Source: Flavobacteriales bacterium UBA1694 (GTDB lineage Bacteria; Bacteroidota; Bacteroidia; Flavobacteriales; Weeksellaceae). Taken from it: a stretch of DNA of 21,513 bases. A program made the position numbers and the translations under genes. Positions 7,549 through 15,748 of this stretch are shown here, piece after piece; the stretch's first letter is position 1, and every line of letters starts with the position of its first letter. Below the pieces are notes generated by a model, which saw only the letters and a list, made by a program, of their open reading frames with translations, did no database searches and had not been told where the DNA came from. The DNA lies in the NCBI GenBank assembly GCA_002319955.1, contig DCJS01000047.1, forward strand, positions 5,935 to 27,447, in the 5' to 3' direction.

Positions 7549-10500
7549 ATGAAATTAGCAGAAGTATCGATAAAACGACCAAGTTTGGTCATCGTGATGC
7601 TCGCCTTACTCATTGTTGGGGGACTCTTTAGTTACTCACAGCTTAATTACGAGCTGATCCCTAAATTTGAAGTAAAGGTTGTCACTGCGGCTACCGTTTA
7701 TCCAGGGGCTTCGCCCTCTGAGGTAGAGAACACCGTGACTCGTAAAATTGAAGATGCCGTCTCCGCCCTTGAAGGGATCAAGAGAATTCAGGCAAAATCC
7801 TACGAGAGTTTGTCCATCGTCATCATTGAGTTTAATAACGACGCCGACGTCGATTTTGCCCTCAACGAGGCGCAGCGAAAAATTAATGCCATTCGTTCGG
7901 ACCTTCCGGACGACATTGACGAGCCGTCTTTAACTCAATTCTCCCTATCCGATATGCCTATTGTGCGTATGGGAGTGACAGCGAATTTGACGGAAAATGA
8001 ACTTTACGATTTGATCGACGAAAGAATTCAACCAGAGCTTTCGCGTCTCACTGGAGTCTCAAAAGTGGATCTCGTTGGTGGGCAAGAAAGAGAAATCCGT
8101 ATTAATCTTGACCAAAACAAGATGCAAGGCTATGGTCTTACAATTCCTCAGGTGGAGCAAATTATTGCGATGTCAAACTTAGATTTTCCAACGGGAAGTT
8201 TAAAAACAAGAGAGAATTCAACGCTGATTCGTTTGGCCGGTAAAATCACTTCGGTGGAGCAGTTGAGAAATTTAACCATTTCTTCGGCCAACGGTCAGAA
8301 CATTAAGCTCACGGACATTGCTGAGGTGCAAGACACCCAGAAAGAAGCGGATAAATTGGCGCGTATCAATCAGCAAAGCACCATTATGCTTCAGGTTCAA
8401 AAACAAACCGATGCCAATGCGGTTGAAGTAAGTTCTCTTGTGCAAGAAAAAATTGCGCAGATCGAAGCGCAATATAAAGATTCTGGATTAAAAATCGATA
8501 TCGCAGACGATACCTCCATCTTTACCCTTGAGGCAGCCAATGCCGTTATTAAAGACCTTTTGATTGCAATTTGTTTGGTCGCCTTTGTGATGCTGTTTTT
8601 CTTACACAGTTTTAGAAACGCCCTGATCGTGATGGTTGCAATTCCGACCTCCCTAATAGCGACCTTTATCGGACTTAATCTCTTAGATTACAGTTTGAAC
8701 TTAATGAGTTTACTTGGACTCTCTTTAGTGGTTGGGATTCTGGTGGATGACGCCATTGTGGTTATTGAGAATATTCACCGCCATATGGAGATGGGTAAGA
8801 ATAAAGTACGCGCCGCGTACGATGGGGCCAAAGAAATTGGCTTTACCGTGACGGCCATTACCCTTGTGATTGTCGTGGTATTCTTACCAATTGCCTTGTC
8901 CTCTGGACTGGTGACCGATATTATTAAACAGTTTACCGTTACCGTTATCATTGCCACTTTACTTTCACTACTAATTTCCTTTACGGTGGTGCCATGGCTT
9001 TTCTCGCGCTACGGAAAACTTGAAATGATTAGCAATAAATCCTGGTTTGGTAAGATCATTGAAAAATTTGAGCTTGGACTTACCTGGTTTACCCATAAAA
9101 TTGAATCCATTTTAAAGTGGAGTCTTGTGAATAAGATTAAGACGTTTGCCATTACCATTGCGCTCTTTATAAGTTCCATCTTACTTTTAGTTTTTGGCTA
9201 CATTGGAACGGATTTCTTCCCATCGACCGACAAAGGCGAATTTATACTTCAATTTGAGATGCCAAAAGACACCTCTCTTGAAGAGACGAACTTCATGACG
9301 CAAAGAGCCGAGCAGTTCGTCGCTCAAAAGCCAGAAGTGGAAAGTATCATTACGTCCGTTGGTCTTATTAGTGGCGATATGGGGGCTATGCAATCGACTA
9401 ACTATAAGTCCGAGATCAGTGTGGTCTTAAGCGAAGATCGAGAGGAGTCAACCAAGGTCTACTCTGCCAAATTAAAGCGTGAACTCGCTAAGGAGCTTGT
9501 GGGTGTGAAAATCACGACTGTTCCCAAAGGCTTTATGGGCGCTGAAACGGCTCCTTTGCAAATGACTGTTACAGGTCCAGCCCTTGAGGATGTAATGCGC
9601 TATGCGAAAGTGGCTGAAGCAAAACTTCGCACGATTGATGGCGCCTCTGAAGTCGAACTTAGCGTCGAGGACGGAAATCCAGAGATTTCCATCGATGTTG
9701 ATCGAGATAAAATGACGGCTCTAGGTCTTAACGTTGGAGCGGTCGGATCGACACTTAGAACTGGATTTAGTGGAAACACCGACAATAAATTTAGAACAGG
9801 AAACAGCGAATACGATATAAATATTATTCTTGACGAAGCGAACCGTACCAGCATCGAAGACGTGAAAAATGTGACCTTTGTGAATGCTCTAGGTCAGCAG
9901 GTTCAACTCGCGCAGTTCGCGACGATTACCTACGCCTCTGGTCCCGCTTTATTAGAGCGTTACAACCGGGCTCCTTCCGTCACCGTAAGATCTCAGATTG
10001 TAGGACGAACCACCGGGGCGATTGCTGCGGACTGGGAAGCGGCGCTTGCGGATGAAAAGAAACCCACTGGAGTCACTTGGGTTTGGGGTGGTAATATGGA
10101 AAACCAAAGTGAAGGGTTTGGAACTCTAGGGGTTGCCCTTCTTGCAGCGATCCTTTTAGTTTACATGATCATGGTGGTGCTGTATGATGACTTTATTAAG
10201 CCATTTATCGTTCTTTTTTCCATTCCATTGTCCTTTATTGGCGCACTATGGGCCCTTGCCTTAACCAATCAGAGTTTGAATATCTTCACCATCTTAGGAA
10301 TTATCATGCTAATTGGTCTTGTGGCTAAGAATGCCATCCTACTGGTGGACTTTGCCAATCACCGACTAAATGCCGGAGAATCCATCGTTAATGCCCTGGT
10401 GCAAGCGAACCATGCAAGACTTCGTCCGATTTTAATGACGACTATTGCCATGGTCTTCGGGATGCTTCCTATTGCCCTTGCGACGGGGGCAGCAGCAGAA

Positions 10501-10698
10501 ATGAACAACGGATTGGCCATTGTAATTATTGGGGGGTTATTGTCCTCACTTTTCTTAACCCTTATTATCGTCCCAGTGGTTTACTTAATCGTGGTACGCT
10601 TAGAGACGAAATTCTCTAAACATGAGAAGGTGGATTATGAGGCGCAGATGGTGGCGGATTATAAGCACCTTCATCCAGAGGATGAATTGGAATTCTAA
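7549..10698 (+). CDS. RND multidrug efflux transporter, AcrB/MexB (HAE1)-like
   Basis: This is the proton-driven inner-membrane pump, 1049 residues, the normal length of hydrophobe/amphiphile exporters. A first membrane helix lies at about 12-32. The large periplasmic loop begins with FEVKVVTAATVYPGASPSEVE, and helices 2-6 follow near 335-490. The proton-relay aspartates are present in GILVDDAIVVIEN (Asp400-Asp401), and the matching lysine is in GLVAKNAILLVDFA (Lys927). A second half with its own periplasmic loop repeats the pattern, and the C-terminus is short and acidic. It is the last gene of the operon, 21 bases after the adaptor, and is followed by a terminator. The paired charges indicate a drug or lipid exporter rather than a CusA-type metal pump. 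Substrate unknown. Confidence 0.96.
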   Translation: MKLAEVSIKRPSLVIVMLALLIVGGLFSYSQLNYELIPKFEVKVVTAATVYPGASPSEVENTVTRKIEDAVSALEGIKRIQAKSYESLSIVIIEFNNDADVDFALNEAQRKINAIRSDLPDDIDEPSLTQFSLSDMPIVRMGVTANLTENELYDLIDERIQPELSRLTGVSKVDLVGGQEREIRINLDQNKMQGYGLTIPQVEQIIAMSNLDFPTGSLKTRENSTLIRLAGKITSVEQLRNLTISSANGQNIKLTDIAEVQDTQKEADKLARINQQSTIMLQVQKQTDANAVEVSSLVQEKIAQIEAQYKDSGLKIDIADDTSIFTLEAANAVIKDLLIAICLVAFVMLFFLHSFRNALIVMVAIPTSLIATFIGLNLLDYSLNLMSLLGLSLVVGILVDDAIVVIENIHRHMEMGKNKVRAAYDGAKEIGFTVTAITLVIVVVFLPIALSSGLVTDIIKQFTVTVIIATLLSLLISFTVVPWLFSRYGKLEMISNKSWFGKIIEKFELGLTWFTHKIESILKWSLVNKIKTFAITIALFISSILLLVFGYIGTDFFPSTDKGEFILQFEMPKDTSLEETNFMTQRAEQFVAQKPEVESIITSVGLISGDMGAMQSTNYKSEISVVLSEDREESTKVYSAKLKRELAKELVGVKITTVPKGFMGAETAPLQMTVTGPALEDVMRYAKVAEAKLRTIDGASEVELSVEDGNPEISIDVDRDKMTALGLNVGAVGSTLRTGFSGNTDNKFRTGNSEYDINIILDEANRTSIEDVKNVTFVNALGQQVQLAQFATITYASGPALLERYNRAPSVTVRSQIVGRTTGAIAADWEAALADEKKPTGVTWVWGGNMENQSEGFGTLGVALLAAILLVYMIMVVLYDDFIKPFIVLFSIPLSFIGALWALALTNQSLNIFTILGIIMLIGLVAKNAILLVDFANHRLNAGESIVNALVQANHARLRPILMTTIAMVFGMLPIALATGAAAEMNNGLAIVIIGGLLSSLFLTLIIVPVVYLIVVRLETKFSKHEKVDYEAQMVADYKHLHPEDELEF

Positions 10699-10734
10699 TT
10701 TCTATCAAGAAGAACCCCTTGGGGATCTGAATAT

Positions 10735-10764
10735 AAAAAAAGGCTCGCATCTGCGGGCCTTTTT
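10735..10764. terminator. Bidirectional intrinsic terminator between convergent operons
   Basis: A 13-bp hairpin (AAAAAGGCTCGCA, loop TC, TGCGGGCCTTTTT, with one G-U pair) has a T-run on the + side and an A-run on the other side, so it works on both strands. It ends the efflux operon (stop at 10698) and, about 80 bases downstream of its stop, the minus-strand epimerase-like gene. A minor CCCC/GGGG hairpin lies just upstream near 10715-10724. Confidence 0.9.
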
Positions 10765-10845
10765 GTATTTGTGTTCTAGGCAGAACGTAGGGGGTTAAAG
10801 TTTCGAATCAGTTGGCTGTTTTAAATTGAGAACTAGGGGAGGTGT

Positions 10846-11745
10846 TTAAGGATTGAGTGAGGACTCAAGGGTGTCATAGTGGAACTCAAAGCCCGTGGCC
10901 CGTAGTTTTTGGTTACTTACTCTAGTGCCTTCCAAAAGCATCGAGGCCATTTCCCCTAAGGCTAATCGTATTAAAAAGGCGGGGGCATTAGGCAGATAAC
11001 TCGTCTTTCCGAGCGACTTAAGTAAGGTTTTAGAAAAGGTATTAGAGGTGATATGCTCGGAAGCAACCGTGTTGAAAACCCCATCAATAGGGGTTGATTT
11101 TATTAGAAATTCATACCAGCGTACAAGATCCCGAATGTCTATCCAAGGTAAATAATGTCTGCCACTGCCAAGCGAGACACTGAGTCCTAAATTGGCTAAG
11201 GGGGTGAGCTTTTTTTGCATACCGCCATGCTTTCCTAGAACCACGCCTTTTCTTAGAATCAGCGTTGGCACGCCCAACTGCTCAAATTGCCGCGCTGAAT
11301 TCTCCCAGCGGTTACAGATAAAGGCGATAAAATCTTCCCCTTTGTTAGCGTATTCTGTTAAGGTATCTTCTGTGGTAATGGCGCCGTAATAGCCAACGGC
11401 CGAAGAGGAGATAAAGTAGTCCAGTTTATGGTTTAGGGCTTTTGTGGTGTGGAACAGCAGGTCAATTGATTTTGTGCGGCTTTCAAGAAGTTTGCGCTTT
11501 CTTTTTTTTGTCCAACGCGTCTGAGCAATATTAGCGCCTGAGAGATTAATAAGAATGCTCACCCCGTCAAAGGCCTTTTGATCAATCAGCCCTTTGTCAG
11601 TATCCCACTCAAAATAGGCCACGTTTGGCTTGGAGGCCCTTTGTTCTCGTGAGAGGACGTTTAGTTGGTAACCGGCAGTTACCAAATGATTAACGAGGGC
11701 TTTACCGACAAAACCGGTTGCTCCAGCAATAAGGATCTTTTTCAT
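10846..11745 (-). CDS. TIGR01777-family epimerase-like NAD(P)-binding protein
   Basis: This is a 299-residue extended short-chain dehydrogenase/epimerase-like protein of the YfcH/TIGR01777 type, whose substrate is not established. The N-terminus carries the dinucleotide-binding GATGFVG (Gly8, Gly11, Gly14). SSSAVGYYG, characteristic of this family, lies mid-protein, and the C-terminal DUF1731-like tail includes NQKLRATGFEFHY. The start at 11745 (MKKILIAGATG) is preferred over an in-frame start 12 codons upstream because AAAGAA sits directly in front of it and family members begin at this point. It converges on the efflux operon and shares the terminator at 10735-10764. It lies next to, but about 1.1 kb downstream of, the carotenoid operon, so it is probably independent core sequence. 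Confidence 0.9.
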   Translation of the reverse strand: MKKILIAGATGFVGKALVNHLVTAGYQLNVLSREQRASKPNVAYFEWDTDKGLIDQKAFDGVSILINLSGANIAQTRWTKKRKRKLLESRTKSIDLLFHTTKALNHKLDYFISSSAVGYYGAITTEDTLTEYANKGEDFIAFICNRWENSARQFEQLGVPTLILRKGVVLGKHGGMQKKLTPLANLGLSVSLGSGRHYLPWIDIRDLVRWYEFLIKSTPIDGVFNTVASEHITSNTFSKTLLKSLGKTSYLPNAPAFLIRLALGEMASMLLEGTRVSNQKLRATGFEFHYDTLESSLNP

Positions 11746-11873
11746 TTCTTTCACGTTGATTTTACAAGTGGTCGATTGCAACTAATTCAGAGTTTTATCT
11801 TTAAATACGTATAGAGTTCTATCTTGATTGATCCAGTTGATACTATTTTGTTTGTCTTCGCCCTGATCTAAGG

Positions 11874-12065
11874 CTACTGTTTTTTCAAGATCTTGTCTTT
11901 CGGCTTGACTGGGTGGTCTTGCGAGTTATACCTCTGTCTCTCAACCTCTTTTTCCCAGTCTATCTCCATAGACCTTACTTTCTCTTGAAATGCTAGAGAT
12001 TTCTCCGTTGTTATCTTGTGAAACTCGTTGATGTACCCGAGTTCTTGTGGTGTCTTCTCTTTCAT
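11874..12065 (-). CDS. Small charged hypothetical protein, possibly a remnant
   Basis: This 63-residue open frame starts at ATG 12065 and is rich in Lys and Glu (MKEKTPQELGYINEFH..., ending KDKILKKQ), probably helical. I do not recognise a family. No clear Shine-Dalgarno sequence or promoter is visible. It starts 30 bases after the terminal stop of the broken gene at 12096-12468, in the same frame as that gene's last part, and could be a second gene of a decayed operon or part of the same decayed gene. It may be chance, though its composition looks protein-like. Confidence 0.35.
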   Translation of the reverse strand: MKEKTPQELGYINEFHKITTEKSLAFQEKVRSMEIDWEKEVERQRYNSQDHPVKPKDKILKKQ

Positions 12066-12095
12066 TGTCTTCAATAATAGAATTATTTTCTGTAT

Positions 12096-12468
12096 TTAAC
12101 TGCTATCTATTTGGTTTTCTGTTAGATTAACGGTTTTGTCTGCAGAGGTTTCCGATTCCGGTTGAAGTACTGATTAGATTGCGCCTTTGATTCCCTCTAA
12201 TTTTTCTTCGAGCACAAACTTAACTACATCATTTGCATTCGAAGGTTCTTTTTCGAGGTTATCCTTCTCCTGTAGTAACCTCTTTTAGGGTTTTCCCACC
12301 TGGCTCTTTTACAGAGGTGAATAGTGCTGACTGATTATAATTTTTAATAAAATTTTCAGTACCCTCCATTTGCGCTGCAAGGGTAATCACTTCAAGGCCA
12401 CTCATTTGTGATAGAACGAAGGTTTTGCCATTCACAATAGCGGTTATTAGATCGGAATTTATTACTCT
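12096..12468 (-). pseudogene. Broken unrecognised gene (one frameshift, one in-frame stop)
   Basis: On the minus strand a long protein-like frame runs from about 12468 (INSDLITAIVNGKTFVLSQM...) through GTENFIKNYNQSALFTSVKE to about 12279. One extra base there (GAGG before TTACTACAG) shifts the frame. Reading on in the next frame gives LLQEKDNLEKEPSNANDVVK...LEGIKGAI, then a TAA at 12174-12176. The same frame continues with SVLQPESETSADKTVNLTEN to a final TAA at 12096-12098. Smooth amino-acid composition across both lesions argues for a real gene that decayed. A stop at 12469-12471 lies just upstream, so the 5' end is also missing. The family is not recognised. Its direction matches the carotenoid operon. 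Confidence 0.6.
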
Positions 12469-12715
12469 TTAGACTCATGAAAATTACGCCTAAAATATCA
12501 AACTCCCAAGTTTTGTACTTGATCCTTATTTTTGCTTTCTGGAAATAAAGAACTATTTGTCTCAAATGATGATCGGTATGTTTATAAACTAAAATTCCTA
12601 TTTGTTCTTTTGTCATTTTTCCAAAAAAATCGTGAACAAATTTTGGGTTGCTATAATTTTCAGATTCGCTAAGCAAACCAATCCATTTTAACGCCGTCTT
12701 TTTTAAATTATGCAA
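12392..12715 (-). pseudogene. C-terminal remnant of a DUF1569 (DinB-like) protein
   Basis: An open frame without a convincing ATG (first codon TTG, stop just upstream) encodes about 60 residues that resemble the end of DUF1569 proteins: HDFFGKMTKEQIGILVYKHT followed by DHHLRQI, matching the family's FFGxLTxEEW...KHxDHHLRQF ending. Complete members are about 150-200 residues, so only the last third remains. The frame runs on past the normal end into about 45 unrelated residues, the last part of which overlaps the neighbouring broken gene in a different frame, so the original stop has been lost. The DinB-like fold binds metal through histidines; with most of it gone, no function is expected. 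Confidence 0.6.
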
Positions 12716-12829
12716 ACATCATTTGGTTTTATAAAAGCTGAATAAATTTCTCACTCATTTTTATTATTTGCTATGAGCTAACGCAAACACATTGCAATGC
12801 AAAGCAATAAGCTGGGAATTACTAAAAAT

Positions 12830-13531
12830 TTACTTTTTCCTTGCATCTTGCCTCCGTTTAAATTGTTTAAAAAAGTAAAGCACCAAAAAAAATTGAGTGT
12901 AGCCGTAAACTGCATCTTCGATCGGTATCGTTCCTAGTCGTATACCTAGAAAATCTCTGGGATTGTAGTTCACTATTGCGTTTTCTATTGCGGTGCCGGT
13001 CAGAACGCCATTGACAGGAAAAAAGCCTAACATCAATATCGTAAACACGAGGGAGGCTTTGCCAATCCAATCTGCTCGAGCAATAAAATGCAAATAGATT
13101 AAGGTCGCTGCGGTAGCAATAGCCGTTACGAGTGTATAGATTTTATCATAATGCAACAAAGCCATGAGCGAACAGGCAATCACACTCACAAAAACGATCA
13201 GATTATTAAAACCTGAAAGCCATTCCAATTTGAAAAACTTATCGAAACAGAAATAGGTAAATACACATGAAAACGGAATGCAAATAAAGAAAAGCCATTC
13301 TTCAAGCGGTAATCCCGCGATTACTATTCCCAACGTGTACTCGGTATTGAACCACCAAACACCCTTTGCAGTAAACCATACATCCCAAGCGATAAAAGCA
13401 ATAGCCACCAGACTAGCGGACTTTACAAACGCTCCGAAATAGCGGTTAAAGAGAATTCGCCGATCAAAAGAAGCGATAAAACAAATGATGACCGTAAAGA
13501 ATAAGATCAATGAATAAGTATACATCATCAT
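12830..13531 (-). CDS. crtY: Lycopene cyclase, fused CrtYc-CrtYd type
   Basis: This integral membrane enzyme cyclises both ends of lycopene to give beta-carotene. The 233 residues hold six to seven membrane helices arranged as two related halves. Each half carries the acidic motif of this cyclase class: GLPLEEWLFF (Pro75-Glu78) and GTIPIEDAVYGY (Pro203-Asp206). This is the fused form of the heterodimeric CrtYc/CrtYd cyclase common in Bacteroidota, unrelated to FAD-containing CrtY/CrtL. The start overlaps the crtZ stop as ATGA; three consecutive Met codons make the exact start uncertain by two residues. It is the last gene of the operon, and no good terminator is seen after it. Confidence 0.93.
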   Translation of the reverse strand: MMMYTYSLILFFTVIICFIASFDRRILFNRYFGAFVKSASLVAIAFIAWDVWFTAKGVWWFNTEYTLGIVIAGLPLEEWLFFICIPFSCVFTYFCFDKFFKLEWLSGFNNLIVFVSVIACSLMALLHYDKIYTLVTAIATAATLIYLHFIARADWIGKASLVFTILMLGFFPVNGVLTGTAIENAIVNYNPRDFLGIRLGTIPIEDAVYGYTQFFLVLYFFKQFKRRQDARKK

Positions 13532-13986
13532 TTTTTAGCCGAATTAAAATACATTTTAAAATACTTGAAAGGCACGTATAAAAAACCAAAACATTCGCCA
13601 TCTTCTTTGCCCATGTGCTTGTGATGTTGCTTGTGTGCTCTGCGAAGTGCCAAGAAATAGGCGTTTTTCGTTTTTCTCAGTACTTTAATTCGTTGGTGGA
13701 TAAAGACATCGTGTACGAAAAAATAGGCCATGCCATACAGCATAATGCCCAATCCGATAAAAAACAAATAATTGAACGCTTCTAGCGAACCGAAATACAT
13801 TAAAGCAATGGTCGGTAGAGCAAATATGACAAAGAAATAGTCATTCTTTTCAAGCGCTCCTTGATTGCTATGATCGTGATGGTCTTTGTGTAAAACCCAA
13901 AGAAAGCCGTGCATAATATATTTGTGGATAATCCAAGTGGCCCCTTCCATCACGATAATTGATCCTAGCACAATTAAAAAATTCAT
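13528..13986 (-). CDS. crtZ: Beta-carotene 3-hydroxylase
   Basis: This di-iron membrane enzyme hydroxylates the beta-ionone rings of beta-carotene, via beta-cryptoxanthin, to zeaxanthin. Its 152 residues keep all histidine clusters of the fatty-acid-hydroxylase-like CrtZ family: HKYIMH (His21, His26), HKDHH (33, 36, 37), HDVFIH (92, 97) and HKQHH (118, 121, 122), between hydrophobic segments. Length is typical of bacterial CrtZ (150-175). It overlaps the cyclase by 4 bases and follows the SRPBCC gene after 9, so cyclase and hydroxylase should be made together. Confidence 0.94.
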   Translation of the reverse strand: MNFLIVLGSIIVMEGATWIIHKYIMHGFLWVLHKDHHDHSNQGALEKNDYFFVIFALPTIALMYFGSLEAFNYLFFIGLGIMLYGMAYFFVHDVFIHQRIKVLRKTKNAYFLALRRAHKQHHKHMGKEDGECFGFLYVPFKYFKMYFNSAKK

Positions 13987-13995
13987 AACCTTTTT

Positions 13996-14454
13996 TTATT
14001 TGTTAAATCGTTTTTCTAAAACTCTGTAGCGGAAATCAAAAATAGCCGCCAATTTCTTTTTCACAAAAAGCCTATGGACGATCTGCCCCAAAAAACCGAA
14101 AGACAATTCATAATCCACTGTATCTTTAACCAGCACACCGCCTTTATTGGGGATGAATTCGTGAAGATGGTTCCAGTATTTATAAGGCCCTTTCTGCTGA
14201 AAATCAGTAAAGCTTTTATTGGGCTGCACCTGGGTAATTTGCGTTCGCCACCTCAAGGGAACTTTCAGGAGCGGCGAAACGGTATAATCAATAACCATTC
14301 CTTGCGTAATCGGTTCACTGGTATTTTTAGACAGCATCGTAAAACCCATTTCTTTGGGTGTGATCTTGGAAAGGTTCCTTGGTGAAGAAAAATACTGCCA
14401 GGCTGTTTCGATATCGCAATTCAATTGTTGCTCCTTGTATAACCGGTGTTTCAT
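13996..14454 (-). CDS. SRPBCC (START/Bet v1-like) protein in the carotenoid operon
   Basis: This 152-residue protein looks like a hydrophobic-ligand-binding SRPBCC/polyketide-cyclase-like fold: N-terminal strand LYKEQQLNCDIETAWQYFSS, then ITPKEMGF, the central strands RWRTQITQVQPNKSFTDFQQ, WNHLHEFIP, and a long C-terminal helix (FDFRYRVLEKRF). There is no signal peptide, so it is probably cytoplasmic. The WxxYFSSPxNLxxITP pattern is usual for the 'SRPBCC family' (YfiR/CoxG-like cell-division-inhibitor-like) proteins. Its start overlaps the stop of the upstream exported protein (ATGA). Being locked inside the operon suggests a role in binding or delivering a carotenoid or precursor, which is inference only. 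Confidence 0.82.
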   Translation of the reverse strand: MKHRLYKEQQLNCDIETAWQYFSSPRNLSKITPKEMGFTMLSKNTSEPITQGMVIDYTVSPLLKVPLRWRTQITQVQPNKSFTDFQQKGPYKYWNHLHEFIPNKGGVLVKDTVDYELSFGFLGQIVHRLFVKKKLAAIFDFRYRVLEKRFNK

Positions 14455-14915
14455 AACTTAGACTTTAAGAGCGTTCCTATATTTTTCTTTACAATCTCTG
14501 AGCTGATTTGCTGGCGGTTTTCCTTAATAAAGTCGGTGTCCTCATTTATATTTGACCTGTATCCTAAGAAAGAAGGCGCATTTTTTTGAACCGAAAGCCG
14601 GATAAATCGTAACTCCACATTGTTAGGTTCCTTTTTGATTGCTTGCTCGATGTTTTTCTTCCCTTCTTTAAATGTATTGAGTTTACTTATCGGACTAAAG
14701 ACGTGATTTGCCCAGATGGTTTGTAAACCACCCAAATACCCCAAATGGACCGCTGAATTGTTCTTTGTCATTGTCAATTCTGCAATCACCCTTTCACACA
14801 ACTCTTTGTCTGATACCATTTTTTTGTAGTTAGCCCTTACGAGATCCAAATCTGTCGCCTGAAAACTCATAAAAAAGACTAGTGGGGTGAGTAGTAAACT
14901 GAGAAATTTCATCAT
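14451..14915 (-). CDS. Exported protein of unknown function inside the carotenoid operon
   Basis: This 154-residue protein begins with a signal-peptide-like hydrophobic stretch (MMKFLSLLLTPLVFFMSFQA); the second Met is an equally good start. The mature part is helical, with a TPR-like segment (GKKNIEQAIKKEPNNVELRF) followed by IRLSVQKNAPSFLGYRSNIN. I do not recognise a named family, though similar small exported proteins seem to accompany crtB in Bacteroidota clusters. The gene overlaps crtB and the SRPBCC gene by 4 bases at either end, so it must be translated with the pathway enzymes. It would act in the periplasm or be membrane-anchored. Function unknown. Confidence 0.85.
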   Translation of the reverse strand: MMKFLSLLLTPLVFFMSFQATDLDLVRANYKKMVSDKELCERVIAELTMTKNNSAVHLGYLGGLQTIWANHVFSPISKLNTFKEGKKNIEQAIKKEPNNVELRFIRLSVQKNAPSFLGYRSNINEDTDFIKENRQQISSEIVKKNIGTLLKSKL

Positions 14916-15748
14916 AAATAGGTCGTCTTATACCTTAAATAACTTTTGAATGCCACGTATGCTTTTTGAGAGTTAGGAACTCGAACTCTGTTATTCAAAA
15001 TGTTTTTTGAGGATTTTCTTTTTATTTTTTTGAACAAAGACAGATAGTACTTGTAGGCTAAATACACCCCAAACATGGCCGAGCTAGGTAGCTTCTTAAT
15101 CCCGACCAAGGCCTCGTTAAATTCTATTTCTATTTCATTTTCGATTTGAGCTTTAATAGAATTGTCAAAGACTTCCATATCAATATTCGGAAAATAAGTC
15201 CTGCCTAAAATCTTATAATCCTCTTTGAGGTCCCTTAAAAAATTCACTTTTTGAAAAGCTGACCCCAGTTTCATCGCATACGGTTTTAATTCGCTATATT
15301 TTTGCGTATTCCCGTCTGTAAAAACTTGCAGGCACATCAGTCCGACGACTTCCGCCGAACCAAAAATATACTCTTCGTAGCGTTCTGAATCGTATTCGAT
15401 CTTCTGCAAATCCATTTCCATGCTATGTAAAAACTGATCAATCAGACTTTTGTCAATTTTAAACTGATTTACTGTTTCCTGGAACGATTGCAAAATAGGG
15501 TTGAGCGAAATGCCTTCATGCAGTGCCTGCTTTGTTTCTAATTTTAATCGATTTAAAAGCTTCTCTTTATCGTATCCGTGAAAACTGTCCACAATTTCAT
15601 CTGCTAATCGCACATACCCGTATATCGCATAAATTGCAGGGCGGATAGACGGTTTTAGTGCTAAAATTCCTAAGGAAAAACTCGTACTGTATTTTTGGGT
15701 TGTGATTTTGCTTACAGAGTAAGAAAGTTCGTCAAAAAGGTGTTTCAT
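14912..15748 (-). CDS. crtB: Phytoene synthase
   Basis: This enzyme condenses two geranylgeranyl diphosphates to 15-cis-phytoene, the committed step of C40 carotenoid synthesis. The 278 residues carry both Mg-binding aspartate motifs of trans-isoprenyl diphosphate synthases of the squalene/phytoene type: RLADEIVD (Asp50, Asp54) and NFLRDLKED (Asp173, Asp177) followed by GRTYFP. YCYxVAG is replaced by the looser EYIFGSAEVVGLMCL, as in other Bacteroidota CrtB. It overlaps crtI upstream and the unknown exported gene downstream by 4 bases each. No geranylgeranyl diphosphate synthase (crtE) is nearby, so the substrate must come from a gene elsewhere. Confidence 0.95.
   Translation of the reverse strand: MKHLFDELSYSVSKITTQKYSTSFSLGILALKPSIRPAIYAIYGYVRLADEIVDSFHGYDKEKLLNRLKLETKQALHEGISLNPILQSFQETVNQFKIDKSLIDQFLHSMEMDLQKIEYDSERYEEYIFGSAEVVGLMCLQVFTDGNTQKYSELKPYAMKLGSAFQKVNFLRDLKEDYKILGRTYFPNIDMEVFDNSIKAQIENEIEIEFNEALVGIKKLPSSAMFGVYLAYKYYLSLFKKIKRKSSKNILNNRVRVPNSQKAYVAFKSYLRYKTTYL

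Noticed and set aside
12775..12815. Imperfect hairpin AGCTTATTGC...GCAAT...GTTAGCT (minus strand) resembling an integron attC site
   Set aside because: It is only about 38 bases, shorter than known attC sites; the core GTTAGCT does not fit GTTRRRY, the opposite core is poorly matched, and no integron integrase or other cassettes are present. It also has no T-run, so it is not a terminator.
12867..13070. 67-codon second open frame on the minus strand within the cyclase gene
   Set aside because: It overlaps the lycopene cyclase in another frame on the same strand; the cyclase motifs are unmistakable and this frame has no independent support.
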